From DATLGB01 sp037724045 (GTDB taxonomy: Bacteria; Actinomycetota; Thermoleophilia; Solirubrobacterales; Solirubrobacteraceae): a stretch of 64,000 bases of DNA. Made by a program: the position numbers and the translations under genes. Shown here in pieces: positions 24,467-31,577 of this stretch (its first letter is position 1; every line of letters begins with the position of its first letter). The notes under the pieces are model-generated. The model was not told where the DNA came from, made no database searches, and saw only the letters and a list, made by a program, of their open reading frames with translations. Location: the NCBI GenBank assembly GCA_037724045.1, contig JBBJOW010000014.1:1-64000 (forward strand), read 5' to 3'.

Positions 24467-25371
24467 CGCGCGACGCTACCGGGCCTGACGGCTTCGATCA
24501 TCACCGTGCCACCACGGCGCGCGAGCACCTCCGCGACAGTCGCAAAAACCGCCAGCGGCGAGACCGCGGCCCCCGCGGCCAGCGCTGCCGCACGCTGCGC
24601 AGGCGTCAGCGGCCGCTGGCGGGCAGCGGGCTGACGAATGGCGTCGTAGAGGTCGAGGTGACCGGGCAGCGCGCCGACGAGGCCGTGCAGCCAGCCGAAC
24701 AGCACCTGTCCACCGCACAGGTGCGACGTGCGCGTCACCCGCAAGCCCAGCTCGGACAGTCGCTTCGCCAGCGACGCCGCCTCGAAGTGGAACAGGTGCC
24801 GCGGCACGTCGAGGGCAAGCCAACGTGCACCGAAGGCGCGCGCCTGCAGCGAGGCCGCGTTGGGGACGGCGACGACGAGCAGCCCGCCCGGCAGCAGCAG
24901 GCCCGCGGCGTGCGCGAGCGCCTCCGCGGCGTCGGGCAGATGCTCGAGCGAGTGCCACAGCACGACCGCGGCCCGGGGCTCGTGCACGTCGGTGACCGCG
25001 CCGGCGATCACGTTGGCCACGTCGCCGGGCTCGCGCTCCAGGCCGACCGCCTCCCGGCCGCGGGCGCGCAGCGCGGCGACGAGCGTGCCGTCCCCCGCTC
25101 CGACGTCGAGCACCGGGCCCGGCGGCGCCTGCGCGTCGATGCGGACCGCCAGCTGCGCGCGGGCGCGCCGCAGGATGCGGTCGCCGGGCCCGCTGAAGCG
25201 CCCGGCGGCGGGCCGGTACCAATCCGCGTACGCGCGGTCGAGGGCCGCTGCGTCCGGCCACGGGTCCGTCGTCGCAACCCCGCAGGCGCCACAGCGCACG
25301 CGGCCGGGCAAGCGCTGCGCGCCGGCGTCCAGCGGCGCGCCGCACCAGCGGCATGACGACGGGCCCGGCAC
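24463..25371 (-). CDS. Zinc-ribbon class I methyltransferase
   Basis: About 302 residues. An N-terminal four-cysteine ribbon (CRWCGAPL ... VRCGACGV) leads into a Rossmann methyltransferase with LDVGAGDGTLVAAL, VLWHSLEHLPDAAEAL and GGLLVVAVPNAAS. The layout matches the Methyltransf_23 group that methylates sugars during polysaccharide synthesis. The C-terminus has two short hydrophobic stretches. The GTG at 25371 begins just before the ribbon. A GTG at 25413 is also in frame and would lie only 5 nt from the divergent GTG at 25419. Confidence 0.78.
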   Translation of the reverse strand: MPGPSSCRWCGAPLDAGAQRLPGRVRCGACGVATTDPWPDAAALDRAYADWYRPAAGRFSGPGDRILRRARAQLAVRIDAQAPPGPVLDVGAGDGTLVAALRARGREAVGLEREPGDVANVIAGAVTDVHEPRAAVVLWHSLEHLPDAAEALAHAAGLLLPGGLLVVAVPNAASLQARAFGARWLALDVPRHLFHFEAASLAKRLSELGLRVTRTSHLCGGQVLFGWLHGLVGALPGHLDLYDAIRQPAARQRPLTPAQRAAALAAGAAVSPLAVFATVAEVLARRGGTVMIEAVRPGSVAR

Positions 25372-25418
25372 CGGCGCGAGTCTACGAACGGCCCGGCGGC
25401 CTCGTACATTCACGCCGC

Positions 25419-27404
25419 GTGACGGCCGCGCTCTCGTTCCTCGCGCTGCTGGTGGCAGTGGGCGCGCTCGCGGATGCCGCCTGGCGCTCCGCCGCCGCGC
25501 TCGGCGCCGACGGCGGCCTGCGGGTCGTCGCGGCGGCTCCGCTGGCCGCGGCCGCCGCCGCCGCGACCGTCCTGGTCCTCGGGCGCGTCGGGCTCTCGGG
25601 ATCCCAGCCGCTGCTCGTCGCCACGGCGCTCGCGCTGATGGTGCTCGCCCGCGTCCGCCTGCCGGATCCGCGGGCGGCGTTCGGGTTGCCCTTCACGCGG
25701 CGCGAGCGGCTGGCGCTCGGCGCGGCCGCGGGCCTCGCCGTCGCCTGGACGACGTGGGTGGTGCGCTACCCGGGCCTGGGCCTCGACGCGCTCACCTACC
25801 ACCTGTCGACCAGCGTCGCGTGGGTGCAGCAGGGCGACGCCGGCGCCGTGCGCCAGGCGACCTACGTGTTCCCGGTCGGCAACTACCCGCTCCTCGACGA
25901 GCTGCTGGTCAGCTGGCTGCTGGCCGTGGGCCGGTCCTTCGCCGTCGCCAACCTGTGGGCGCCGGCCATGACCGTGCTGACGGTGGTGGCCGGCGTCACC
26001 GGCCTGCGGCGCGCGGGCGTCGGCCTGCTTCCGGCGGCGCTCGGGTGCGCGGCCGTCCTGTCGACCCCGGTCTGGGCGCGGCTGTGGATCGGCCCGCACA
26101 CCGACCCGGGCGCGCTGGCCTGGCTGGCCTGCGCCGCAGCCCTGGCCGTCGCCGCACGGCAGCGGCCCGGGCTGCTCGCGCCCGCGATCATCGCCGCCGG
26201 CCTGGCGATCGGGACCAAGACGACGACCGTGGTCGTGCTCGCCGCTCTCGTCGTGTTCGTCGTCCGCCCACCGCTGCCCCGCCGCTCGGTGCTCGTGGTG
26301 GCCACGGGCGTCGCGGCCGTGCTCGGCGGGCTCTGGTACGTGCGCAACCTCATCCAGCACGGCTCGCCGCTGTGGCCCTTCCTGGCCACGCCGTGGGGCG
26401 ACCCGGTGCCGGCCATCTTCCGGGTCATCGACGAGACGTTCGCGGGGACGCTGCGAACGTCGCTGGAGGGCGACCGTCCCGAGGCCTACGTGCGCGCCCT
26501 GGGCCTCGCCCCGATCCTGCTCATCGCGGCGCCGCTGGCCGCGGCCGCCGTGCGCACCCGCCGCGTGCTGCTGACGGCGGGCGTGGCCGCGGTCGCGACG
26601 CTGGCGTGGACGCGGGCGCCGTTCACCGGGCGCTCGCCGAATCCGCTCGTCGACTTCTCCCTCGGCACCACCCGCTACCTGGTGCCGGCCCTCGCAACCA
26701 CCACGGTCGCCCTGTGCCTGGCGTGGGCCGACGGCGGGCCGCGGGTGCGCCGCGCCATCAGCGGCGTGCTCGGCACGGTCACCGTCGTGTCGCTGTTGTA
26801 CGCGCTCGACCTTGGCTACCCGAACATCCCCGCGCTGCGCACGCTCGTTTTCGGCGCGCTGGTGGGGATGGCGGCCGCCTACTTCACGCCGCGCTACGCG
26901 CCTGCCGTCGGCGCCCTGATGCTGGCGGTGATCGTCGTCGCGGGCAGCGACGGCTTCGCGGAGCGCCACGCGCGTAACCCCGACATCGCGAGCTCGCCCT
27001 TCATCGGCTGGCTGGAGGCCCAGCCCGCGTTCACCGCGTCGGAGGCGAACGTGTACGCCGCGCCCCAGATCTTCAGCGTGCTCGCCGGCGACCGGCTCCA
27101 GCGCGAGCTGAGCCTGATCGACCTCGACACCAGCTGCGCGACCATTCGCAACCTGCGCGGCTGGCTCGTGCTCGGCACGGTGCCGCGCACTGCCTTCCTC
27201 GCGAGCGTCCCGGCCATCGCCTGCATGAACGGGATCGAGCCCGTCTACGCGGACGACCGCTACCGCGTCTACGACCGCCGGCAGACGGCGACGAGATCGA
27301 GTGCTGCGTCCAGGCCGTCCTCGACGAGCGAGAAGTCGTCCGCGTCGATCGCCGCCGCGGCCCGGTCCGGGTCGCGCCGGGCGCGGTTGAGCAGCGTGTC
27401 GTAG
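25419..27404 (+). CDS. Multi-spanning membrane protein, probable GT-C glycosyltransferase
   Basis: A 661-residue protein with about 12-13 membrane helices. The first extracytoplasmic loop holds GLGLDALTYHLSTSVAWVQQGD, resembling the acidic loop-1 motif of lipid-phospho-sugar-dependent GT-C enzymes (ArnT/GT39/GT83-like). It would transfer sugars from polyprenyl-phosphate donors outside the membrane, consistent with the DPM-like GT2 at 28027. A role in polymerisation is the alternative. The last 45 codons (27269-27404) overlap the convergent methyltransferase gene and look like antisense low-complexity Ser/Arg sequence, so the ancestral end was probably near 27290. The GTG at 25419 directly precedes the first helix. 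Confidence 0.75.
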   Translation: MTAALSFLALLVAVGALADAAWRSAAALGADGGLRVVAAAPLAAAAAAATVLVLGRVGLSGSQPLLVATALALMVLARVRLPDPRAAFGLPFTRRERLALGAAAGLAVAWTTWVVRYPGLGLDALTYHLSTSVAWVQQGDAGAVRQATYVFPVGNYPLLDELLVSWLLAVGRSFAVANLWAPAMTVLTVVAGVTGLRRAGVGLLPAALGCAAVLSTPVWARLWIGPHTDPGALAWLACAAALAVAARQRPGLLAPAIIAAGLAIGTKTTTVVVLAALVVFVVRPPLPRRSVLVVATGVAAVLGGLWYVRNLIQHGSPLWPFLATPWGDPVPAIFRVIDETFAGTLRTSLEGDRPEAYVRALGLAPILLIAAPLAAAAVRTRRVLLTAGVAAVATLAWTRAPFTGRSPNPLVDFSLGTTRYLVPALATTTVALCLAWADGGPRVRRAISGVLGTVTVVSLLYALDLGYPNIPALRTLVFGALVGMAAAYFTPRYAPAVGALMLAVIVVAGSDGFAERHARNPDIASSPFIGWLEAQPAFTASEANVYAAPQIFSVLAGDRLQRELSLIDLDTSCATIRNLRGWLVLGTVPRTAFLASVPAIACMNGIEPVYADDRYRVYDRRQTATRSSAASRPSSTSEKSSASIAAAARSGSRRARLSSVS

Positions 27405-28030
27405 AGCGCCTGGCGCGCCCGCCGCGGCACCAGCCGCCGCGCCCGCAGCGGGTCGCGGGCGAGCAGCCGGTCCAGCCGGGCGTGCTCGCCGGTCACCAGC
27501 GCCCGGTAGCGCTCCGAGCCGGCCAGGCCGAGCACGCGCACTTCCTCGAAGCGCGTGCGACACAACCGTGCGAGCTCCTCCGCGTCGTACTCGCGGTGGT
27601 GGAAGGGGTCGATGATCTCGTCGGGGCGCCCGAAGGTGAGCCGGTTCGGCGTCACGAACACCGCGGTGCCGCCGGGGACGAGCACGCGGATCACCTCATC
27701 AAGCACGCGTTCGGGGTCGGGCACGTGCTCGAGCGACTGGATCGAGACCACGGAGGCGAACCGGCCGGCGGCCAGCGGCAGCGCGCGCATGTCGGCAGCG
27801 TGCGTCTCCCGCGCCTGCCCGGCCAGCACGTCCGGGTCGAGGTCCACACCGACCGTCTCGCGGGGCGCCAGCTCGCCGAAGGAGTGCCCCACCCCGCAGC
27901 CGAGATCGAGCACCGGCGAGGCGTCGGGCAGCAGCGTCGCCGCGGCGCGATAGGCGGCCACGTGCCGGCGGAAGGTGGGGTTGAAGCCACCGTCCGCGCT
28001 CGAGACCCGCTCGCCCGTGACCCGGCTCAC
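27269..28030 (-). CDS. Class I SAM-dependent methyltransferase (Methyltransf_11-like)
   Basis: A 253-residue protein with SAM motif I VLDLGCGVGHSFGEL, VGVDLDPDVLAGQ, VVSIQSLEHVPDPERVLDEV and TPNRLTFGRPDE. The C-terminal third is Arg-rich and helical. The GTG start overlaps the upstream GT2 stop as GTGA, so the pair is co-expressed. The 3' end overlaps the convergent membrane-protein gene by 136 nt. The target is unknown; lipid-linked sugar or a glycan terminus fits the context. Confidence 0.82.
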   Translation of the reverse strand: MSRVTGERVSSADGGFNPTFRRHVAAYRAAATLLPDASPVLDLGCGVGHSFGELAPRETVGVDLDPDVLAGQARETHAADMRALPLAAGRFASVVSIQSLEHVPDPERVLDEVIRVLVPGGTAVFVTPNRLTFGRPDEIIDPFHHREYDAEELARLCRTRFEEVRVLGLAGSERYRALVTGEHARLDRLLARDPLRARRLVPRRARQALYDTLLNRARRDPDRAAAAIDADDFSLVEDGLDAALDLVAVCRRS

Positions 28031-28779
28031 GGTCGGTACTTGCGCGAGGGCCACACGCCGCGGCGGTGCAGGACGAGCCGCAGCGCGGCGAGCAGGGTCT
28101 TCAGGCCGTAGACGACGCCCTGGCGGAAGGACACGCTGGAGGCGTCGTCGGCGTAGATCGTCGTGCAGGGCACCTCCTCGATGCGCATCCCGAAGTGCAC
28201 GGCCTGGAAGAGCACCTCGGAGTCGAAGGTGAAGTCGAGCTGGTTGCGCAGCCACGGGATCTCCAGCAGCAGGTCTCGGGAATATGCCCTGTACCCGGTG
28301 TGCATCTCGGTGAAGTGGGTGCGCAGAATCGCGTTCTCGATGATCGTCAGCCCGCGGTTGGCGACGTACTTCCAGCGCGGCATGCCGCCCGCCAGCGGCC
28401 CGCCGCGGGTCAAGAAGCGCGAGCCGAGGACCATGTCGGCGCGGCCCTCGAGGATCGGCGTGACCATCTTCGGAATCAGGTTGGGCTCGTACTGGCCGTC
28501 GGGGTGCAGCATCACCACGACGTCGGCCTCGTGCTGGAGCGCCTGGAGGTAGCACGTCTTCTGGTTGCCGCCGTAGCCGACGTTGTGCGGGTGCCAGACG
28601 AGGTGCAGCGGCAGCGTTCGCGCCAGCGCCACCGTGTCGTCGGTGGACTTGTCGTCGACGAGGATGATCTCGTCGACCCAGTCGCGCGGGATCGCCGACA
28701 CGGTGCGCTCCAGCGTGCGCGCCGCGTTGCGTGCCGGCATCACCACGATGATCTTGGCCTCTGGCCTTGGGCGCCCCAT
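28027..28779 (-). CDS. GT2-family glycosyltransferase, polyprenyl-phosphate mannose/glucose synthase-like
   Basis: A 250-residue DPM1/DPG-type enzyme. It has KIIVVMPARNAARTLERTV, ILVDDKSTDDT, the GYGGNQKTCY loop, HPDGQY (the DXD-like metal site), GSRFLTRGG, and TEMHTGYRAYSRDLL, which is characteristic of DPM/DPG synthases. It lacks C-terminal membrane helices. It should load a hexose onto a polyprenyl phosphate, providing the donor for a GT-C enzyme such as the one at 25419. A TAGGCT box lies 8 nt upstream of the ATG within a shared palindrome. Confidence 0.87.
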   Translation of the reverse strand: MGRPRPEAKIIVVMPARNAARTLERTVSAIPRDWVDEIILVDDKSTDDTVALARTLPLHLVWHPHNVGYGGNQKTCYLQALQHEADVVVMLHPDGQYEPNLIPKMVTPILEGRADMVLGSRFLTRGGPLAGGMPRWKYVANRGLTIIENAILRTHFTEMHTGYRAYSRDLLLEIPWLRNQLDFTFDSEVLFQAVHFGMRIEEVPCTTIYADDASSVSFRQGVVYGLKTLLAALRLVLHRRGVWPSRKYRP

Positions 28780-28787
28780 CGGCGGCG

Positions 28788-28797
28788 AGCCTAGGCT
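28788..28797. promoter_or_regulatory. Shared palindromic -10 box between divergent genes (site 3)
   Basis: AGCCTAGGCT, a perfect palindrome. It gives TAGGCT to the left, 8 nt before the ATG at 28779, and TAGGCT to the right, 10 nt before the ATG at 28808. Both distances are the same as at site 1 (11991-12000). Confidence 0.6.
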
Positions 28798-28807
28798 GCC
28801 ACCCGGA

Positions 28808-28966
28808 ATGACGTACGAAGTCTTTCATCTCGACGCCGCGGTGCGCGAGGCACCGATGATCGTCGACCCCTACCGTCGCAACCGCTCGACCGGGAGCTTC
28901 ATCCTCATCGACGAGTCGACCAACAACACCGTCGCGGCCGGCATGGTCCTCGACAGAGAGATTTAG
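28808..28966 (+). pseudogene. CysN C-terminal remnant (sulfate adenylyltransferase large subunit)
   Basis: A 52-codon open frame whose second half, VDPYRRNRSTGSFILIDE followed by TNNTVAAGMV, matches the extreme C-terminus of CysN. The GTPase and most of the beta-barrel domains are absent, and no cysD is present nearby. It starts at an ATG 10 nt after a good -10 box and ends at a TAG that forms the left end of repeat element B. With cysC directly on the other side of the element, the simplest reading is a former CysN-CysC fusion gene that lost its N-terminus and was split by the insertion. A short functional peptide cannot be excluded. Confidence 0.65.
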
Positions 28967-29130
28967 TGGCCCCGTCCGCAAGCCCCCCACGTAATCCGCG
29001 AGCGTCTCGCCGCACGTGGCCATGTCCTCGCTCGGGGCAATGGCTCCGCCATGGCGCCCTCCCTGCGTCCTCGCCACGAACGCCGATCCACGCGCCGATT
29101 CCGCGCGGAACTCACGGACGGAACCACCTA
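28963..29130 (+). mobile_element. 168-bp CTAG-type element, copy B
   Basis: The left end TTAGTGGCCCCGTCCG and right end CGGACGGAACCACCTA form terminal inverted repeats. The core at 29024-29076 shares CTCCGCCAT and CTCCCTGCGTCCT with copies A and C at the same 61-bp offset. The element runs exactly from the stop codon of the CysN remnant to the A of the cysC ATG, so it fills the whole gap between them. Orientation matches copy A. Confidence 0.75.
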
Positions 29131-29747
29131 TGAGCGTCCCGCGCGAGAAATCCGAGAACGTCGTCTGGGAAGGGGACGCGCTCGACCGGGGCCGCCGCGA
29201 GGAGCTGCTGGGCAAGCGCGGCGCCACCATCTGGTTCACCGGCCTGCCCGGCTCCGGCAAGTCCACGGTGGCCGCGAACCTCGTCGCCGCGCTCGCCGAA
29301 CGCGGGGTCATCGCCTACCGGCTCGACGGCGACAACCTGCGCCACGGGCTCTGCGGCGACCTCAGCTTCGCCCCTGGCGACCGCGACGAGAACGTCCGCC
29401 GCACCGCGGAGGTCGCGCGGCTGATGGCCGACGCGGGCGTCGTCACCGTCGTCTCCCTGGTGTCCCCCTACCGCGCCGGCCGCGACAAGGTGCGCGCGCT
29501 GCACGCCGAGATCGGCCTGTGCTTTTTGGAGGTGTGGGTCTCGACGCCGCTCGAGGTCTGCGAGGCGCGCGACCCGAAGGGCCTCTACGCGCGAGCGCGT
29601 CGCGGCGAGATCCCGAACATGACCGGTGTCGACGACCCCTACGAGGCGCCCGAGAACCCGGAGATCGAGATCAAGCCCGACACCCCCGCGGACGGCGCGG
29701 TCGAGCAGGTGCTCGCCCAGCTCGCCGCCCGCGGCATCGCGATCTAG
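29130..29747 (+). CDS. cysC: Adenylyl-sulfate kinase CysC
   Basis: Phosphorylates APS to PAPS, the sulfate donor for assimilation and sulfotransferases. The 205-residue protein has the P-loop GLPGSGKS (38-45), RLDGDNLRHGLCGDLSF, DRDENVRRTAEVARL, VVSLVSPYRAGRDKVR and VWVSTPLEVCEARDPKG with KGLYARARRGEIPNMTG, all expected of APS kinase. The lead-in VVWEGDALDRGRREELLG is the linker typical of CysC domains fused behind CysN. The ATG at 29130 lies at the very end of repeat element B. Its stop TAG lies in the CTAG that opens element C. No ATP sulfurylase gene is intact in the window, and no sulfotransferase is seen. Confidence 0.93.
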   Translation: MSVPREKSENVVWEGDALDRGRREELLGKRGATIWFTGLPGSGKSTVAANLVAALAERGVIAYRLDGDNLRHGLCGDLSFAPGDRDENVRRTAEVARLMADAGVVTVVSLVSPYRAGRDKVRALHAEIGLCFLEVWVSTPLEVCEARDPKGLYARARRGEIPNMTGVDDPYEAPENPEIEIKPDTPADGAVEQVLAQLAARGIAI

Positions 29748-29911
29748 TGGTGCGTCTCGTAATTCCGCGCCGGAAATGCCGGGATGTCGGCGCCGGCTGG
29801 CAAGGACGCAGGGAGGGTGCAATGGCGGAGCCCTTGCCCCGAGCGAGGACACAGCCAGGCGGTGAACGGCGCCCGGCATTTCGGGTGTGGGGTTACGAGA
29901 TGGGCCACTAG
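29744..29911 (-). mobile_element. 168-bp CTAG-type element, copy C (reverse orientation)
   Basis: Bounded by CTAG at both ends, with the longest terminal inverted repeats of the set, about 41 bp: CTAGTGGTGCGTCTCGTAA from the left against CTAGTGGCCCATCTCGTAA from the right, with GAAATGCCGGG further in. The core at 29797-29850 is the reverse complement of the core in copies A and B, again 61 bp from its proximal end. The left CTAG includes the cysC stop codon. The right end is 34 nt from the stop of the convergent methyltransferase gene. Confidence 0.78.
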
Positions 29912-29945
29912 ATGACCTTCCTGCTCCTGCTTGCGTTCCCGGCTG

Positions 29946-30641
29946 TCAGCGCGTCAAGCGGGAGATGGCGGCCCGCCAGCGGGCCCGCGGCGGCGCGGGC
30001 GGAGGCGCGTGGGCGGCGACGAACCCGCTCAGGTCGCCGTCGAGCTCCTCGGCGGTGAAGAGGATGCGCTCCCGCGCGGCGAAGGTGTCCTCCCACCACA
30101 GCGACTGGATCCGGTCGACGTCGGAGAGGCTCTCGCGGAAGCCCGCCGGGAAGCGGTTGGGCTGAGCGTGGACCGCGTGGCTCTTGAACAGGAAGTCGAT
30201 CCGCGCGGCGGCCTGGTCGACGTCGATGAGCCAATGGTGGTGGCTCCACCCCGTCCACGCGCCCTGCAGCGCCCACGTCTGCTCCTCCAGGCGCGACGGG
30301 ACCTCGATGTAGCCGGCGCGGGCCACGCGCGCGAGCTCGGCGCACACCCAGACCGGGTCGCGCACGTCCTCGAGCGTGTGCGAGCAGATCGCGAAGTCGA
30401 ACTGGTCGTCGGCGAACGGCCAGGGCTCGCGGTCGCAGATGTCGCGCTGCACCCAGCGCGCCTCGGTGAAGCGCTCTGCTTCCCGATCGCCCTCGTAGCC
30501 CCAGGTCCCGCGGGTCGCGTAGGAGCCGAGATCGAGCATCCAGTCCGCGCGCGGGAACGGCACCGCCCAGCCGCCGACGTCGAGGACGAGCGCGTCGTCG
30601 GGCAGCGTCGCGAGGATGCGCTGGCGGGCGGCGACGTGCAT
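29946..30641 (-). CDS. Class I SAM-dependent methyltransferase
   Basis: A 231-residue protein with VLDVGGWAVPFPRADWMLDL (SAM site), an insertion containing GTWGYEGDREAERF, FAICSHTLEDVRDPVWV (motif IV) and ARAGYIEVPSRLEEQ. The central WSHHHWLIDVDQ segment is conserved in methyltransferases of actinobacterial glycan loci. It directly abuts the upstream GT2 gene (stop at 30642), so the two belong to one minus-strand unit with the FAD protein and the GT2 at 33861. The product probably methylates a sugar or phosphoglycan; no closer assignment is possible. Confidence 0.78.
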   Translation of the reverse strand: MHVAARQRILATLPDDALVLDVGGWAVPFPRADWMLDLGSYATRGTWGYEGDREAERFTEARWVQRDICDREPWPFADDQFDFAICSHTLEDVRDPVWVCAELARVARAGYIEVPSRLEEQTWALQGAWTGWSHHHWLIDVDQAAARIDFLFKSHAVHAQPNRFPAGFRESLSDVDRIQSLWWEDTFAARERILFTAEELDGDLSGFVAAHAPPPAPPRARWRAAISRLTR

Positions 30642-31577
30642 CTACAGGACGACCGTACCCCAGCGCGCCGAGCCCGCCAGGCGTGCCCCGGCGCCGATCA
30701 CGTCACCCGCGGCGTGCACCCCTGCGACGCGGGCGGAGCGCCAGGCGCGAGCGTCCTTCGCAACCTCCAGCGCGTAGGGCGCGGCCAGCGTGAGGGGCCC
30801 GGCGGAGCGGCGCGCGTTCGCCGCGAGCGCGCCGGCCAGCGCCAGGTCGCACAGCGCGGCCCGGCGGCCGAGAAACACCCGGCGGTAGAGCGCCGCCTCG
30901 CGCAACTCGGGCACGTGGCGGACGAGCTGCGCGAACAGGGCGTCACGGCGGCGCTCGGCGAGGTGCTGGGCGACGGTGCCCGGCAGGACCGCGTGGCGGA
31001 CGACGGCCTGCGGGCAGAACGCAGCGCGCGCACCGCCCCGGCGCAGGCGCCACGCCAGCAGCGTGTCCTCGCCGAACGGTCGCGGCGCGTCCAGCCAGTC
31101 CTCGAAGCCGCCGACCGCGTCGAAGCCCGCACGGGTCACGAACAGGTTCGCCGTCTGATACAGCCCGTTGTCGCCGCTCACCCACAGCGAGCGGTCGAAC
31201 GGGCCGACCGTCTCACCGGGCGGCGGGCTCACCGCGCCCTGGACCAGGTCGGCGCCGGCGAGCGCCGCCACGCCCGACGCGAGCCAGCCGGGGTCGGGCA
31301 CGCAGTCCGCGTCGGTGAAGGCGACGAGCGGCGCAGCGGTGGCCGCCACGCCCGCGTTGCGCGCGACGCCGGGACCGCCCGGCGCGTCGCGCCGGACGAT
31401 CCGGGGGCGCAGCGGGTGCGCGGCAGCGAGCGCGCCGGTTCCGTCGCTCGACGCGTTGTCGACGACGACGAACTCCGCCTCGGGTGCCCCGCGCTGGGCG
31501 GCGAGCCCGTCGAGCGCGGCGCCCAGCGTGGCCTGCGCGTTGCGCGCCGGGACGACGACGGCCACCGCGGCCGCCAT
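30642..31577 (-). CDS. GT2-family glycosyltransferase
   Basis: A 311-residue GT-A-fold enzyme. It has VAVVVPARNAQATLGAAL, VVVDNASSDGTGALA, GGPGVARNAGVAAT, the DXD-type FTDADCVPDPGWL and RPFGEDTLLAWRLRRGG as the base-bearing motif. The C-terminal part is helical and Ala/Arg-rich and may associate with the membrane. The ATG overlaps the preceding FAD-protein stop as TGATG. Second last of a four-gene overlapping unit from 33861 to 29946. Confidence 0.85.
   Translation of the reverse strand: MAAAVAVVVPARNAQATLGAALDGLAAQRGAPEAEFVVVDNASSDGTGALAAAHPLRPRIVRRDAPGGPGVARNAGVAATAAPLVAFTDADCVPDPGWLASGVAALAGADLVQGAVSPPPGETVGPFDRSLWVSGDNGLYQTANLFVTRAGFDAVGGFEDWLDAPRPFGEDTLLAWRLRRGGARAAFCPQAVVRHAVLPGTVAQHLAERRRDALFAQLVRHVPELREAALYRRVFLGRRAALCDLALAGALAANARRSAGPLTLAAPYALEVAKDARAWRSARVAGVHAAGDVIGAGARLAGSARWGTVVL

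Noticed and set aside
29016..29129. Longer N-terminus for cysC starting inside element B
   Set aside because: The extra residues come from the repeat core and are found in the same form next to unrelated genes, so they are element sequence, not CysC.
4303..29880. Shared 13-mer CGGCGCCCGGCAT in the type 2 element (4303-4315) and in copy C (about 29868-29880)
   Set aside because: It lies at different offsets in the two elements and is GC-rich enough to recur by chance; not used as evidence of kinship.
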